Source: Ryuthela nishihirai | Lineage: Eukaryota; Arthropoda; Arachnida; Araneae; Heptathelidae | Direction of reading: 5' to 3' | NCBI GenBank assembly: GCA_038380435.1 | Contig: JAWZYU010000028.1 | Coordinates: forward strand, 45,505,095-45,569,094 | DNA length: 64,000 nucleotides | Shown here: one piece after another, positions 46,831-58,506 of the stretch | How the letters are laid out: every line of letters begins with the position of its first letter | Position numbering within the stretch: the first letter of the stretch is position 1 | The notes under the pieces: model-generated | What the model saw: only the letters and a program-made list of their open reading frames with translations | What the model was told of the DNA's origin: nothing | The model's database searches: none | Made by a program: the position numbers and the translations under genes

Positions 46831-49800
46831 ATGTCTTTGACGGTAGGCGAAAAAATATATATACTTTTAAAATTAAGAATGAATGTCTTTGACGGTAGGC
46901 GACAAAAGTATACGTTTAAAAATAAGAATGAATATCTTTGACGGTAGGCGAAAAAGTATACTTTTAAAATTGAGAATGAATGTCTTTGACGGTAGGCGAC
47001 AAAAGTATACTTCTAAAACTAAGAATGAATGTCTTTGACGGTAGGCGAAAAAAGTATGCTTTTAAAACTAAGAATGAATGTCTTTGACGGTAGGCGAAAA
47101 AAGTATACTTTTAAAATTAAGAATGAATATCTTTGACAGTAGGCGAAAAAAGTATACTTTTAAAATTAAGAATGAATGTCTTTGACGGTAGGCGACAAAA
47201 GTATACTTCTAAAACTAAGAATGAATGTCTGACGGTAGGCGAAAAAAGTATACTTTTAAAATTAAGAATGAATGTCTGACGGTAGGCGAAAAAAGTATAC
47301 TTTTAAAATTAAGAATGAATGTCTGACGGTAGGCGAAAAAAGCATACTTTTAAAATTAAGAATGAATGTCTGACGGTAGGCGAAAAAAGTATACTTTTAA
47401 AATTAAGAATGAATGTCTGACGGTAGGCGAAAAAAGTATACTTTTAAAATTAAGAATGAATGTCTGACGGTAGGCGAAAAAAGTATACTTTTAAAATTAA
47501 GAATGAATGTCTGACGGTAGGCGAAAAAAGTATACTTTTAAAATTGAGAATGAATGTCTTTGACTGTAGGCGAAAAAAGTATACTTTTAAAATTAAGAAT
47601 GAATGTCTGACGGTAGGCGAAAAAAGTATACTTTTAAAATTAAGAATGAATGTCTGACGGTAGGCGAAAAAAGTATACTTTTAAAATTAAGAATGAATGT
47701 CTGACGGTAGGCGAAAAAAGTATACTTTTAAAATTGAGAATGAATGTCTTTGACTGTAGGCGAAAAAAGTATACTTTTAAAATTAAGAATGAATGTCTGA
47801 CGGTAGGCGAAAAAAGTATACTTTTAAAATTAAGAATGAATGTCTGACGGTAGGCGAAAAAAGTATACTTTTAAAATTAAGAATGAATGTCTGACGGTAG
47901 GCGAAAAAAGTATACTTTTAAAATTAAGAATGAATGTCTGACGGTAGGCGAAAAAAGTATACTTTTAAAATTAAGAATGAATGTCTGACGTAGGCGAAAA
48001 AAGTATACTTTTAAAATTAAGAATGAATGTCTGACGGTAGGCGAAAAAAGTATACTTTTAAAATTAAGAATGAATGTCTGACGGTAGACGAATAAAGTAT
48101 ACTTTTAAAATTAAGAATGAATGTCTGACGGTAGGCGAAAAAAGTATGCTTTTAAAATTGAGAATGAATGTCTTTGACGGTAGGCGAAAAAAGTATACTT
48201 TTAAAATTGAGAATGAATGTCTTTGACTGTAGGCGAAAAAAGTATACTTTTAAAATTAAGAATGAATATCTTTGACGGTAGGAGAAAAAAAGTATACTTT
48301 TAAAATTAAGAATGAATGTCTTTGACGGTAGACGAAAAAAAATATATACTTTTAAAATTAAGAATTTGACGGTAGGCGAAAAAAGTATGCTTTTAAAACT
48401 AAGAACGAATGTCTTTGACGGTAGGCGAAAAAAGTATACTTTTAAAATTAAGAATGAATGTCTTTGACGGTAGACGAAAAAAGTATACTTTTAAAATTGA
48501 GAATGAATGTCTTTGACGGTAGGCGAAAAAAGTATACTTTTAAAACTAAGAATGAATGTCTTTGACGGTAGGCGAAAAAAGTATACTTTTAAAATTGAGA
48601 ATGAATATCTTTGACGGTAGGCGAAAAAAGTATACTTTTAAAATTAAGAATGAATGTCTGACGGTAGGCGAAAAAAGTATACTTTTAAAATTGAGAATGA
48701 ATGTCTTTGACGGTAGGCGAAAAAAGTATACTTTTAAAACTAAGAATGAATGTCTTTGACGGTAGGCGAAAAAAGTATACTTTTAAAATTGAGAATGAAT
48801 ATCTTTGACGGTAGGCGAAAAAAGTATACTTTTAAAATTAAGAATGAATGTCTGACGGTAGGCGAAAAAAGTATACTTTTAAAATTGAGAATGAATGTCT
48901 TTGACAGTAGGCGAAAAAAGTATACTTTTAAAATTAAGAATGAATGTCTTTGACGGTAGGCGAAAAAAGTATACTTTTAAAATTAAGAATGAATGTCTTT
49001 GACGGTAGGCGAAAAAATTATACTTTTAAAATTGAGAATAATTGTCTTTGACGGTAGGCTACAAAAATATACTTTTAAAACTAAGAATGAATGTCTTTGA
49101 CGGTAGGCGAAAAAAGTATACTTTTAAAAATGAGAATGAATGTCTTTGACGGTAGGCGAAAAAACTATACTTTTAAAATTGAGAATGAATGTCTTTGACG
49201 GTAGGCGAAACAAGTATACTTTTAAAATTAAGAATGAATGTCTTTGACGGTAGGTGAAAAAAGTATACTTTTAAAATTAAGAATGAATATCTTTGACGGT
49301 AGGCGCAAAAACTATACTTTTAAAATTGAGAATGAATGTCTTTGACGGTAGGCGACAAAAATATACTTTTAAAACTAAGAATGAATGTCTTGGACGGTAG
49401 GCGAAAAAAGTATGCTTTTAAAATTAAGAATTTGACGGTAGGTGAAAAAAGTATACTTTTAAAATTGAGAATGAATGTCTTTGACGGTAGGTGAAAAAAG
49501 TATACTTTTAAAATTAAGAATGAATGTCTTTGACGGTAGGCGAAAAAAGTATACTTCTAAAATTAAGAATGAATGTCTTAGACGGTAGGCGAATAAAATA
49601 TACTTTTAAAATTAAGAATGAATGTCTTTGACGGTAGGCGATAAAAGTATACTTCTAAAATTAAGAATGAATGTCTTAGACGGTAGGCGAATAAAATATA
49701 CTTTTAAAATTAAGAATGAATGTCTTTGACGGTAGGCGACAAAAGTATACGTTTAAAAATAAGAATGAATATCTTTGACGGTAGGCGAAAAAGTATACTT

Positions 49801-51055
49801 TTAAAATTGAGAATGAATGTCTTTGACGGTAGGCGACAAAAGTATACTTCTAAAACTAAGAATGAATGTCTTTGACGGTAGGCGAAAAAAGTATGCTTTT
49901 AAAACTAAGAATGAATGTCTTTGACGGTAGGCGAAAAAAGTATACTTTTAAAATTAAGAATGAATATCTTTGACAGTAGGCGAAAAAAGTATACTTTTAA
50001 AATTAAGAATGAATGTCTTTGACGGTAGGCGACAAAAGTATACTTCTAAAACTAAGAATGAATGTCTTTGACGGTAGGCGAAAAAAGTATGCTTTTAAAA
50101 CTAAGAATGAATGTCTTTGACGGTAGGCGAAAAAAGTATACTTTTAAAATTAAGAATGAATATCTTTGACAGTAGGCGAAAAAAGTATACTTTTAAAATT
50201 AAGAATGAATGTCTTTGACGGTAGGCGACAAAAGTATACTTCTAAAACTAAGAATGAATGTCTTTGACGGTAGGCGAAAAAAGTATGCTTTTAAAACTAA
50301 GAATGAATGTCTTTGACGGTAGGCGAAAAAAGTATACTTTTAAAATTAAGAATGAATATCTTTGACAGTAGGCGAAAAAAGTATACTTTTAAAATTAAGA
50401 ATGAATGTCTTTGACGGTAGGCGAAAAAATCATACTTTTAAAACTAAGAATGAATGTCTTTGACGGTAAGCGAAAAAAGTATACTTTTAAAATTAAGAAT
50501 GAATGTCTTTGACGGTAGACGAAAAAAAGTATACTTTTAACATTGAGAATGAATATCTTTGACAGTAGGCGAAAAAAGTATACTTTTAAAATTAAGAACG
50601 AATGTCTTTGACGGTAGGCGAAAAAATCATACTTTTGAAACTAAGAATGAATGTCTTTGACTGTAAGCGAAAAAAGTATACTTTTAAAATTAAGAATGAA
50701 TATCTTTGACGGTAGGCGAAAAAAGTATACTTTTAAAAATATGAATGAATGTGTTTGACGGTATGCGAAAAAAGTATACTTTTAAAAATAAGAATGAATG
50801 TCTTTGACGGTAGGCCAAAAAAGTATACCTTTAAAATTAAGAATGAATGTCTTTGACGGTTGCCGAAAAAAGTATACTTTTAAAATTAAGAATTTGACGG
50901 TAGGCAAAAAAAGTATGCTTTTAAAATTGAGAATAAATGTCATTGACGGTAGGCGAAAAAAGTATACTTTTAAAACTAAGAATGAATGTTTTTTCACGGT
51001 AGGTGAAAAAAAATATACTTTTAAAATTAAGAATGAATGTCTTTGACAGTAGGCT
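46830..51055 (+). repeat. 49/46-bp satellite array, about 87 units
   Basis: A 4.2-kb head-to-tail array. The monomer is 49 bp (GAATGAATGTCTTTGACGG, then TAGGCGAAAAAAGTATAC, then TTTTAAAATTAA). A 46-bp form lacks 3 bp (GTCTGACGG) and dominates 47220-48130. Four-monomer higher-order units recur: 196 bp three times around 49890-50480, and about 190 bp around 47460-47850. A block at 46901 recurs at 49738. Open frames inside it cycle through all three frames and are not genes. Confidence 0.96.
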
Positions 51056-51086
51056 TTTGGAAAAAAACAATACTTTTAATATTAAG

Positions 51087-51262
51087 CCGTCCCATGATCG
51101 AGTGGTTAGCGCGCTTGGCTACTGATCAAAGGTAGCTGGGTTCGAGCCTCGGGTAAGGCATGGATGTTCGTGTTGTTTTTCTGCTGAGGTCTTGCCATCC
51201 TCACAGACCTACTATGGCATATAAACTGACAGGCTCCTGTCAGACCTCTGTGGCAATATATA
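51087..51262 (+). repeat. SINE-B copy
   Basis: GATCGAGTGGTTAGCGCG (A-box region) and GGTTCGAGCCTCGGG (B box), with the typical body to GACCTCTGTGGCA. The last part of the 3' end is missing. Confidence 0.83.
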
Positions 51263-52010
51263 TTTTTGCCAATATTTTTGGCAACATAGTGTACGTGTAA
51301 CTCGATCGTATCTGTATTTATTTACGAAATAAAATTCTCTCGATCGTTAAGAATAACGCCAGCACTGCAATTTCTTAGAAACATTTTTCTTAGTAGCTTC
51401 CCCATATCTCTATATCATCGCAAAACAGCCTCTTAAATCACTACTGCATCATTATCAACTGAGTGTTGGCCCAAATCCCTTGCACCTCACTTCATCACAC
51501 ACCGACTTATCCCCTCACTTGCGAACTCCAATAAATTTCCTCAACTTTCATCACCACTTAGAGCAGCGAATGCCCGGAAATGACATCTGTCAACACGCGC
51601 AGCCTATAAAACGAGCCATCGCTCTGCAGGAAGCACGTAGCACCATCGAAACGTCCAGACAGCTTTAAGACTTCGCGCGGCAAACAGACCGAGCTAAAGA
51701 AAACAAAGTTTCAGTCGTCACAAGGTTTCGCCAGAGTCGCGACCCCAAGAGAGTGTGACCCGATCCTCTTTGAGGTCATCGGCTCGCACACATGTCTGTG
51801 TCAGAAGATCTGTAAACATGCATCGTAGGGGTCACGAGGAGGTGAAACTGTTTCTAGACGGATTCAGTGGATGGCATTCGACCCTGCAGAAGGTCAGGGT
51901 TAAATAGAAACTAGTTCTGCGATAGAAAGTGATTTGTTTTTTTTGTCGAGGGGGGGGGTGTTCGGTTCGCGTTTTTAATTTTATTTCATTATTAGTCATG
52001 TTGGTGTTAT
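51263..52010. other. unique DNA, no gene recognised
   Basis: A G run lies at about 51948. A 63-codon frame at 51480 has no recognisable domain. Confidence 0.5.
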
Positions 52011-52023
52011 CGTCTGTTTATTG

Positions 52024-52407
52024 TGGCGGGGGTGGCTCAGTCGGTAGCGCGCCAGGCTCGTAATCTGTACTTCCCAAGTTCGAGTACCAGCTGGGTCAGC
52101 GTTGAGATTTATCTCCGCAAAATTCCTCGCCCTGACCACGGTCAGTAGGGGACACCGATGGGCTTGGTAAAGGCCGCCGTCCGTCGGATGGGACGTTAAG
52201 CCGTGGCCCCGTGTGCGGGAGAGCCATACCCTGTGCACGTTAAAGAACACGCTGGATGGCCTTGACGGGAGGCTACCATCTGTCTCCCAACAGCTGTTCC
52301 AGTGGGTCCCCTCCTCCAACCTTCTCTGAGCCTTCGGGGTCCATGTGACCTGGCCATTTAGCCCATGGTGTGCAAAAAAGTGCCGCTCAGAGGTAAAACA
52401 ACCCAAC
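52024..52407 (+). repeat. SINE-A, single module, with TSD
   Basis: Complete. TSD CGTCTGTTTATT at 52011-52022 and 52408-52419. Confidence 0.93.
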
Positions 52408-52481
52408 GTCTGTTTATTTTGGATCTACGATTCTTAAATTATTTTCTTTTGCACATTTCGATTTATCCGTGTTCCTATTTT

Positions 52482-53365
52482 GGTGGGGGTGGCTCAGTCG
52501 GTAGCGCGCCAGGCTCGTAAACTGTAGTTCCCAGATTCGAGTCCCAGCTCGGACAGCGTCGAGATTTATCTCTGCAAAATTTCCCTCCTTGCCCACGGTC
52601 AGTAGGGTACACCGATGGGCTTGGTAAGGCCTCCGTCCGTCGGATGTGACGTTAAGCCGTGGTCTCGTGTGTGTAAGAGCAATACCCTGTGCACGTTAAA
52701 AAACACGCTGGATGGCCTTGACTGGAGGCTACCATCTGTCTCCCAACAGCTGCAGTGGGTCCCCTCCCCCAACCTTCTCTGAGCCTTCGAGGTCCTTGTG
52801 ACCTGGTCATTTAGCCCATGGTGTACAAAAAAGTGCTGCTCAGAGGTAAAACAACCCAACGTTAAAGAACACGCTGGATGGCCTTGACGGGAGGTTACCA
52901 TCTGTCTCCCAACAGCTGTAGTGGGTCCCCTCCCCCAACCTTCTCTGAGCCTTCGGGGTCCTTGTGACCTGGCCATTTAGCCCATGGTGTACAAAAAAGT
53001 GCCGCTCAGAGGTAAAACAACCCAACGTTAAAGAACACGCTGGATGGCCTTGACGGGAGGCGACCATCTGTCTCACAACAGTTGTCCCAGTGGGTCCCTT
53101 CCCCCAATCTTCTGTGAGCCTTCGAGGTCCTTGTGACCTGGCCATTTAGCCCATGCTGTACAAAAAAAGTGCTGCTCAGAGGTAAAACAACCCAACGTTA
53201 AAGAACACGCTGGATGGTCTTGACGAGAGGCTACCATCTGTCTCCCAAGAGCAGTTCCAGTAGGTCCCCTACCCCAACCTTCTCTGAGCCTTCGAGGTCC
53301 TTGTGACCTGGCCATTTAGCCCATGGTGTGCAAAAAAGTGCCGCTCAGAGGTAAAACAACCGAAC
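52482..53365 (+). repeat. SINE-A with 4 modules
   Basis: Head, core and four modules (junctions near 52860, 53027 and 53198). Modules 1 and 2 share a 4-bp deletion (ACAGCTG..AGTGGG), and three share GTGTACAAAAAA or CTGTACAAAAAA. They are therefore more alike to each other than to other loci. Confidence 0.92.
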
Positions 53366-53395
53366 CCTAATTTAAAATCCGTTAGCGTATTTGGC

Positions 53396-53910
53396 AGAGT
53401 GGGCTGTTTTATCTCTGACCGCCATTCTATTTTTGTAATGCATATGATCTAAATGGCCATGTTACGAAAATCACAAGGCTCAGGAAAGGATGCTGGACGA
53501 GATCCAGTGGACAGCGATTTAGGAGACAGATGCAATTCTCACTTCAGGGCCATCCTGCGTGTTCTCTAATGCGCACTGGGACTGATGATCTCTTGAGGAG
53601 CCGGATCTGAAGGGGAGATTGCTAGGAAGAGAAAAAAAATTATTAAATTTTTATGTATTTTATGCATTATCCAGGAAATATTTGGGGACTTGGAATGGAA
53701 ATCCAATCTCCCCCCCCCCCTTTAACTTATTGTGTCGATTGCGTTCCGTGCCCCCCCTCCCCTATTTCTTTTCTAGATTCTGGACTGTTCTCGTGCACAC
53801 GAAGCCGCGGCTTAACATTCCAACGGCCGGACGGAAGCCTTTCCAAGCCCATCGTTGGCAACTCTTGTCTTTCTCACCGAAGAGCAAGAGGAAGTGGTGG
53901 GGGTTAGCCG
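53396..53910 (-). repeat. ancient SINE-A in two pieces
   Basis: Module remnant at 53396-53620 (GGGCTGTTTTATCTCTGACC onward) and core remnant at 53783-53910 (GCGGCTTAACATTCC, CCTTTCCAAGCCCATCG). About 160 bp of other sequence with a C run separates them. Confidence 0.65.
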
Positions 53911-53916
53911 ATATAA

Positions 53917-55384
53917 AGAGCCATGGTTCCCTATGACAGCCATGGTTCCCTATGAGAGCCACGGTTCCCTATGAGAGCCACAGTTCCCTATGAGAGCCAC
54001 GGTTCCATGTGAGAACTATTAGCTTGAAAAACCTTATTATCAGGTTATGAGAGCCATGATTCCCTATGAGAGCCATGGTTTCCTATGAGAGCCATGGTTC
54101 CCTATGAGAGCCATGATTCCCTATGAGAGACATGGTTCCCTATGAGAGCCACGGTTCCATGTGAGAACCTATTAGCTTGAAAAATCTTATTATCAGGTTA
54201 TGAGAGCCATGATTCCCTATGAGAGCCATGATTCCCTATGAGAGCCATGGTTCCCTATGAGAGCCACGGTTCCCTGTGAGAGCCACGGTTCCCTATGAGA
54301 GCCACGGTTTCCTATGAGAGCCATGGTTCCCTATGAGAGCCACGGTTCCATGTGAGAACCTATTAGCTTGAAAAATCTTATTATAAGGTTATGAGAGCAA
54401 TGATTCCCCATGAGAGCCATGGTTCCCTATGAGAGCCATGATTCCCTATGAGAGCCATGGTTCCCTATGAGAGCCACGGTTCCATGTGAGAACCTATTAG
54501 CTTGAAAAATCTTATTATCAGGTTATGAGAGCCATGATTCCCTATGAGAGCCATGATTCCCTATGAGAGCCATGGTTCCCTATGAGAGCCACGGTTCCCT
54601 GTGAGAGCCACGGTTCCCTATGAGAGCCACGGTTTCCTATGAGAGCCATGGTTCCCTATGAGAGCCACGGTTCCATGTGAGAACCTATTAGCTTGAAAAA
54701 TCTTATTATAAGGTTATGAGAGCAATGATTCCCCATGAGAGCCATGGTTCCCTATGAGAGCCATGATTCCCTATGAGAGCCATGGTTCCCTATGAGAGCC
54801 ACGGTTCCATGTGAGGACCTATTAGCTTGAAAAATCTTGTTATCAGGTTATGAGAGCCATGATTCCCTATGAGAGCCATGGTTCCCTATGAGAGCCATGA
54901 TTTCCTATGAGAGCCATGGTTCCCTATGAGAGCCATGATTCCCTATGAGAGCCACGATTCCCTATGAGAGCCACGGTTCCCTATGAGAGCCACGGTTCCC
55001 TATGAGAGCCATGGTTCCCTATGAGAGCCATGGTTCCCTATGAGAGCCACGGTTCCCTATGAGAGCCACGGTTCCCTATGAGAGCCATGGTTCCCTATGA
55101 GAGCCACGGTTCCATATGAGAACCTATTAGCTTGAAAAACCTTATTATCAGGTTATGAGAGCCATGATTCCCCCATGAGAGCCATGGTTCCCTATGAGAG
55201 CCATGGTTCCATATGAGAGCCACGGTTCCCTATGAGAGCCACGGTTCCCTATGAGAGCCACGGTTCCCTATGAGAGCCACGGTTCCCTATGAGAGCCACG
55301 GTTCCCTATGAGAGCCACGGTTCCATGTGAGAACCTATTAACTTGAAAAACCTTATTATCAGATTATGAGAGCCATGGTTCCAT
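53917..55384 (+). repeat. 19-bp minisatellite with 325-bp higher-order repeat
   Basis: Unit GAGAGCCATGGTTCCCTAT (19 bp), with ATG/ACG and GGTT/GATT variants. It is punctuated by a spacer containing ATTAGCTTGAAAAA, seen at 54171, 54362, 54496, 54687 and 54821. Spacings alternate 191 and 134 bp, a 325-bp higher-order unit present at least twice (54171-54495, 54496-54820). Confidence 0.95.
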
Positions 55385-55512
55385 ATTCAGAACAGTGTCA
55401 CGTGACACGAAGGTTGGCACATCACTAATTTCTAAAAACAATCGTTGCCAGATATTTTTTCTGAATTCTGTAATCAACCATAGTGTTCGGAAACTTTTTT
55501 GAGCGACTGTAC
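55385..55512 (+). mobile_element. right half of a palindromic MITE
   Basis: Begins near the CGTGACACGAAGG centre and continues to the outer end TTTTTTGAGCGACTGTA. The left arm is replaced by the 19-bp array. Confidence 0.85.
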
Positions 55513-56125
55513 ATATACATATGTCACTGAATATTATCCGTGTATAGACATACAGCTGTCACTGAGGGGTTGCAGACGTGTACCTCTCATAATATGTTGA
55601 TACTTGGATCGATCTTTAGTTGAATCCATTCCTTGTACTTCTCCTCAGACATCCTCTCGTAGAGGAAGCGATGCTTTACTCAAAGAAGCAAAGCACGTGT
55701 TCTGATTCTTAACGACACGTAAATTTCCTCCCTTTCCTTAGAGAATCAGAAACAAATTCCCTGCTCACGTACATCTTGGCGACGAGTATTAGTCAACATC
55801 GCCTGAAAAAGAAAAAATCCTCCTCTATCTCTTTTCTTCCATCTCTGTCTCTCTCTCTCACTTCACCTCCTCCTCCTCCCGATATTCGGCGGAAATAGCC
55901 GAGTTAGGAGAAAAGACAAGAGAGAGAGAAACCACGTGATCGGAAGACGAAATCCTCATCCCTATCTGTTTATTATCGTACTAATGTTACAGTTATTCCT
56001 CTCTTCCTCTTCCTCTTCCTCTCTCTCTAGGTGATCCCGTCCCACCCCTCCTTGAAAATGCTCCTTCAACCCATTGCTTATGCCGCTCAGTTTTGATTCT
56101 TCTCCGTAGCGAACGAGCGACGTTT
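55513..56125. other. unique DNA up to the assembly gap
   Basis: CT-rich tracts around 55840-56030. No gene recognised. Confidence 0.5.
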
Positions 56126-56325
56126 NNNNNNNNNNNNNNNNNNNNNNNNNNNNNNNNNNNNNNNNNNNNNNNNNNNNNNNNNNNNNNNNNNNNNNNNNNN
56201 NNNNNNNNNNNNNNNNNNNNNNNNNNNNNNNNNNNNNNNNNNNNNNNNNNNNNNNNNNNNNNNNNNNNNNNNNNNNNNNNNNNNNNNNNNNNNNNNNNNN
56301 NNNNNNNNNNNNNNNNNNNNNNNNN
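56126..56325. other. assembly gap of exactly 200 N
   Basis: The round length indicates a placeholder gap between contigs rather than a measured distance. Any open frame crossing it is meaningless. Confidence 0.98.
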
Positions 56326-56567
56326 GTCCTTGTGACCTGTCCATTTAGCCCATGGTGTGCAAAAAAGTGCCGCTCTGAGGTAAAACATCCCAACGTTAAA
56401 GAACACACTGATGGTCTTGACGGGAGGCTACCATTTGTCTCCCAACAGCTGTTTCAGTGGGTCCCCTCCCACAACCTTCTCTGAGCCTTCGGAGTCCTTG
56501 TGACCTGTCCATTTAGCCCATTATGTGGAAAAAAGTGCCCCTCAGAGATAAAACAATACAACCCAAT
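56326..56567 (+). repeat. SINE-A modules at the contig start (2, first partial)
   Basis: End of one module, then a complete second module starting at 56393, with the tail ending AACAATACAACCCAATT. The counterpart at 36522-36763 has one module. Confidence 0.88.
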
Positions 56568-56629
56568 TAAAAATACTATGACGTTGAGCATCGTCGTGAG
56601 TAGAACTCGAACCCAAGTCTCCTAAATGT

Positions 56630-56824
56630 ACAATCGCTCAAAAAAATATCCGAACACTATGGTTGGTTACAGAATTCTGAAAAAAATATCTGGCAACGAT
56701 ATTTTTTAGAAATGAGTGATCTTCGTGTCACGTGACACGAAGGTTGCCAGATCACTAATTTCTAAATCACTAATTCCAGATCACTCATTTATAACAAAAA
56801 AAAAAAAAAATCGTTGCCAGATAT
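56630..56824 (+). mobile_element. decayed palindromic MITE (copy 2)
   Basis: Same element as 36826-37016, with a longer A run in the right arm. Confidence 0.8.
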
Positions 56825-56839
56825 TCATGTCATGGTATT

Positions 56840-57316
56840 TTTAATTGGGTTGGATTGTTTTACCTCTGAGTGGCATTTTTTTACACAATGGGCTAAATGG
56901 CCAGATCACAAGAACCCCGAAGGCTCCGAGAAGGTTGGGGGAAGGGGAACCCACTGGAAAACTGTTAGAAGACAAATGGAAGGCTACTGTCTAGGCCATC
57001 CAGCGTGTTCTTTAGGCCATCCAGCGTGTTCTTTAACATGCTATCCCGCACTTGAGGCACGACTTTACATCCCATTTGACGGACACCACCTTTTCAAATC
57101 TATCGGTTTGTGGTTAGCGATTAGGATTTTATCACTAACCACAATTTGTGGTTAATGATCAGGCTTTTACGGAGATAAATAGGAGATAACAGGGTTTTAC
57201 GGAGATAACATTTCCAGGGTTTTCCGGAGATAAGTTTCAAGGCTGGCACAGGTGGGACTCGAACCTGGGAACTGCAGATTACGAACCTGACGTGCTACAG
57301 ATTGAGCTCCCCCCCC
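56840..57316 (-). repeat. diverged SINE-A with internal repeats (copy 2)
   Basis: Counterpart of 37028-37508. It keeps the extra TTTTACGGAGATAA-like units. Confidence 0.82.
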
Positions 57317-57317
57317 C

Positions 57318-58325
57318 CACCCCAAGTCAAGTGCGACATGGGTAAAAAAAAGGCTGCTGTGACTGACTTCGAAAGGGGGGGGGGGAGGCTCATCGTTGGA
57401 ACGCGATGGGCAGGAGCATCGGTAACGGAGGCGATGGAACTGAATGAAAAATCATGGGGCACAACATCTCAAGTGTATGGAGAGTGGCGACGGTATAAAA
57501 AAATGGCCGTCAATCGTGGCGAATGTGAGAAGAAAAAAAAAGGCTCTGACAGATAGAGACAGGCTTTGTTGTCACAAACTGTACAGTCGCTAAAAAAAGT
57601 ATCCGAACACTATGGTTGATTACAGAATTCAGAAAAAATATCTGGCAACGATTTTTTTAGAAATTAGTGATCTGACAACCTTCGTGTCACGTGATTACAG
57701 AATTCAGGAAAAATATCTGAAGCGTGTACAGCAACTGTACACGCTCCAGTTTGCTGTGAACGGTAACTGCACACGCTCAATATTTCCATGAGTGAGCCCA
57801 CACGATCTAGGTCTTTGTGAGCTCTCACGATCCAATGTGCTGTGAGCATTAACCGCAACTGCTCCAGTTTGCTGTGAACGGTAACTGCACACGCTCCATA
57901 TTCATTGCATTATATATTCATACGCATTATATATATTAAAAAATATCCAAACACTATGGTTGATTACAGAATTCAGAAAAAATATCTGGCAACGATTTTT
58001 TCAGAAATTAGTGATCAACCTTTGTATCAAGTGACACGAAGGTTGCCAGATCACTATTTTCTAAAAAGAATCGTTGCCAGATGTTTTTTTCTGAATTCTG
58101 TAATCAACCATAGTGTTCGAATATTTTTTTGAGCGACTGTACGGCGAAACGGAGCTGCTACACTTCATCAGCTGAGAGACATGACCGCTATTTATACTTC
58201 AAAACCAATTTCAACGAGAACTATGTGCAGAGAATTGAAAACTTTGCAATTTGGGAACTTTACCATGACACATACGACGAAGTATTAGGTAGGTGTTCAT
58301 AATATTTTGGCCAGACAGTGTATAT
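57318..58325 (+). pseudogene. Tc1-like deletion derivative with MITE (copy 2)
   Basis: Same N-terminal transposase piece (start at 57338) and same right end as 37510-38516. The G run differs in length, changing the reading frame there. Confidence 0.75.
57594..58139 (+). mobile_element. composite palindromic MITE (copy 2)
   Basis: TA-flanked, 546 bp against 561 bp in copy 1; a few bases of the GATCTGGCAACC motif are lost near 58015. Confidence 0.88.
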
Positions 58326-58506
58326 ATCTATTTCTATTTTATTATTCTACGGAGGACGCAAATTCCTCACTATTTCAGTGATCCTGAACTATAAACAGCT
58401 TAGGGTATAAATGGATAATATATCTTAAACTTTATCTTGAAATTCTATCGTACACTGAATTTCAAGATAACCTGCTAACAAATAACGGCAGTAATAACCA
58501 CTATAT

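Noticed and set aside
47460..51046. Open frames within the 49-bp array
   Set aside because: Monomers of 49 and 46 bp shift frame each unit; peptides are translations of the satellite.
55962..56408. Open frames crossing 56126-56325
   Set aside because: They run through the 200-N gap and are artefacts.
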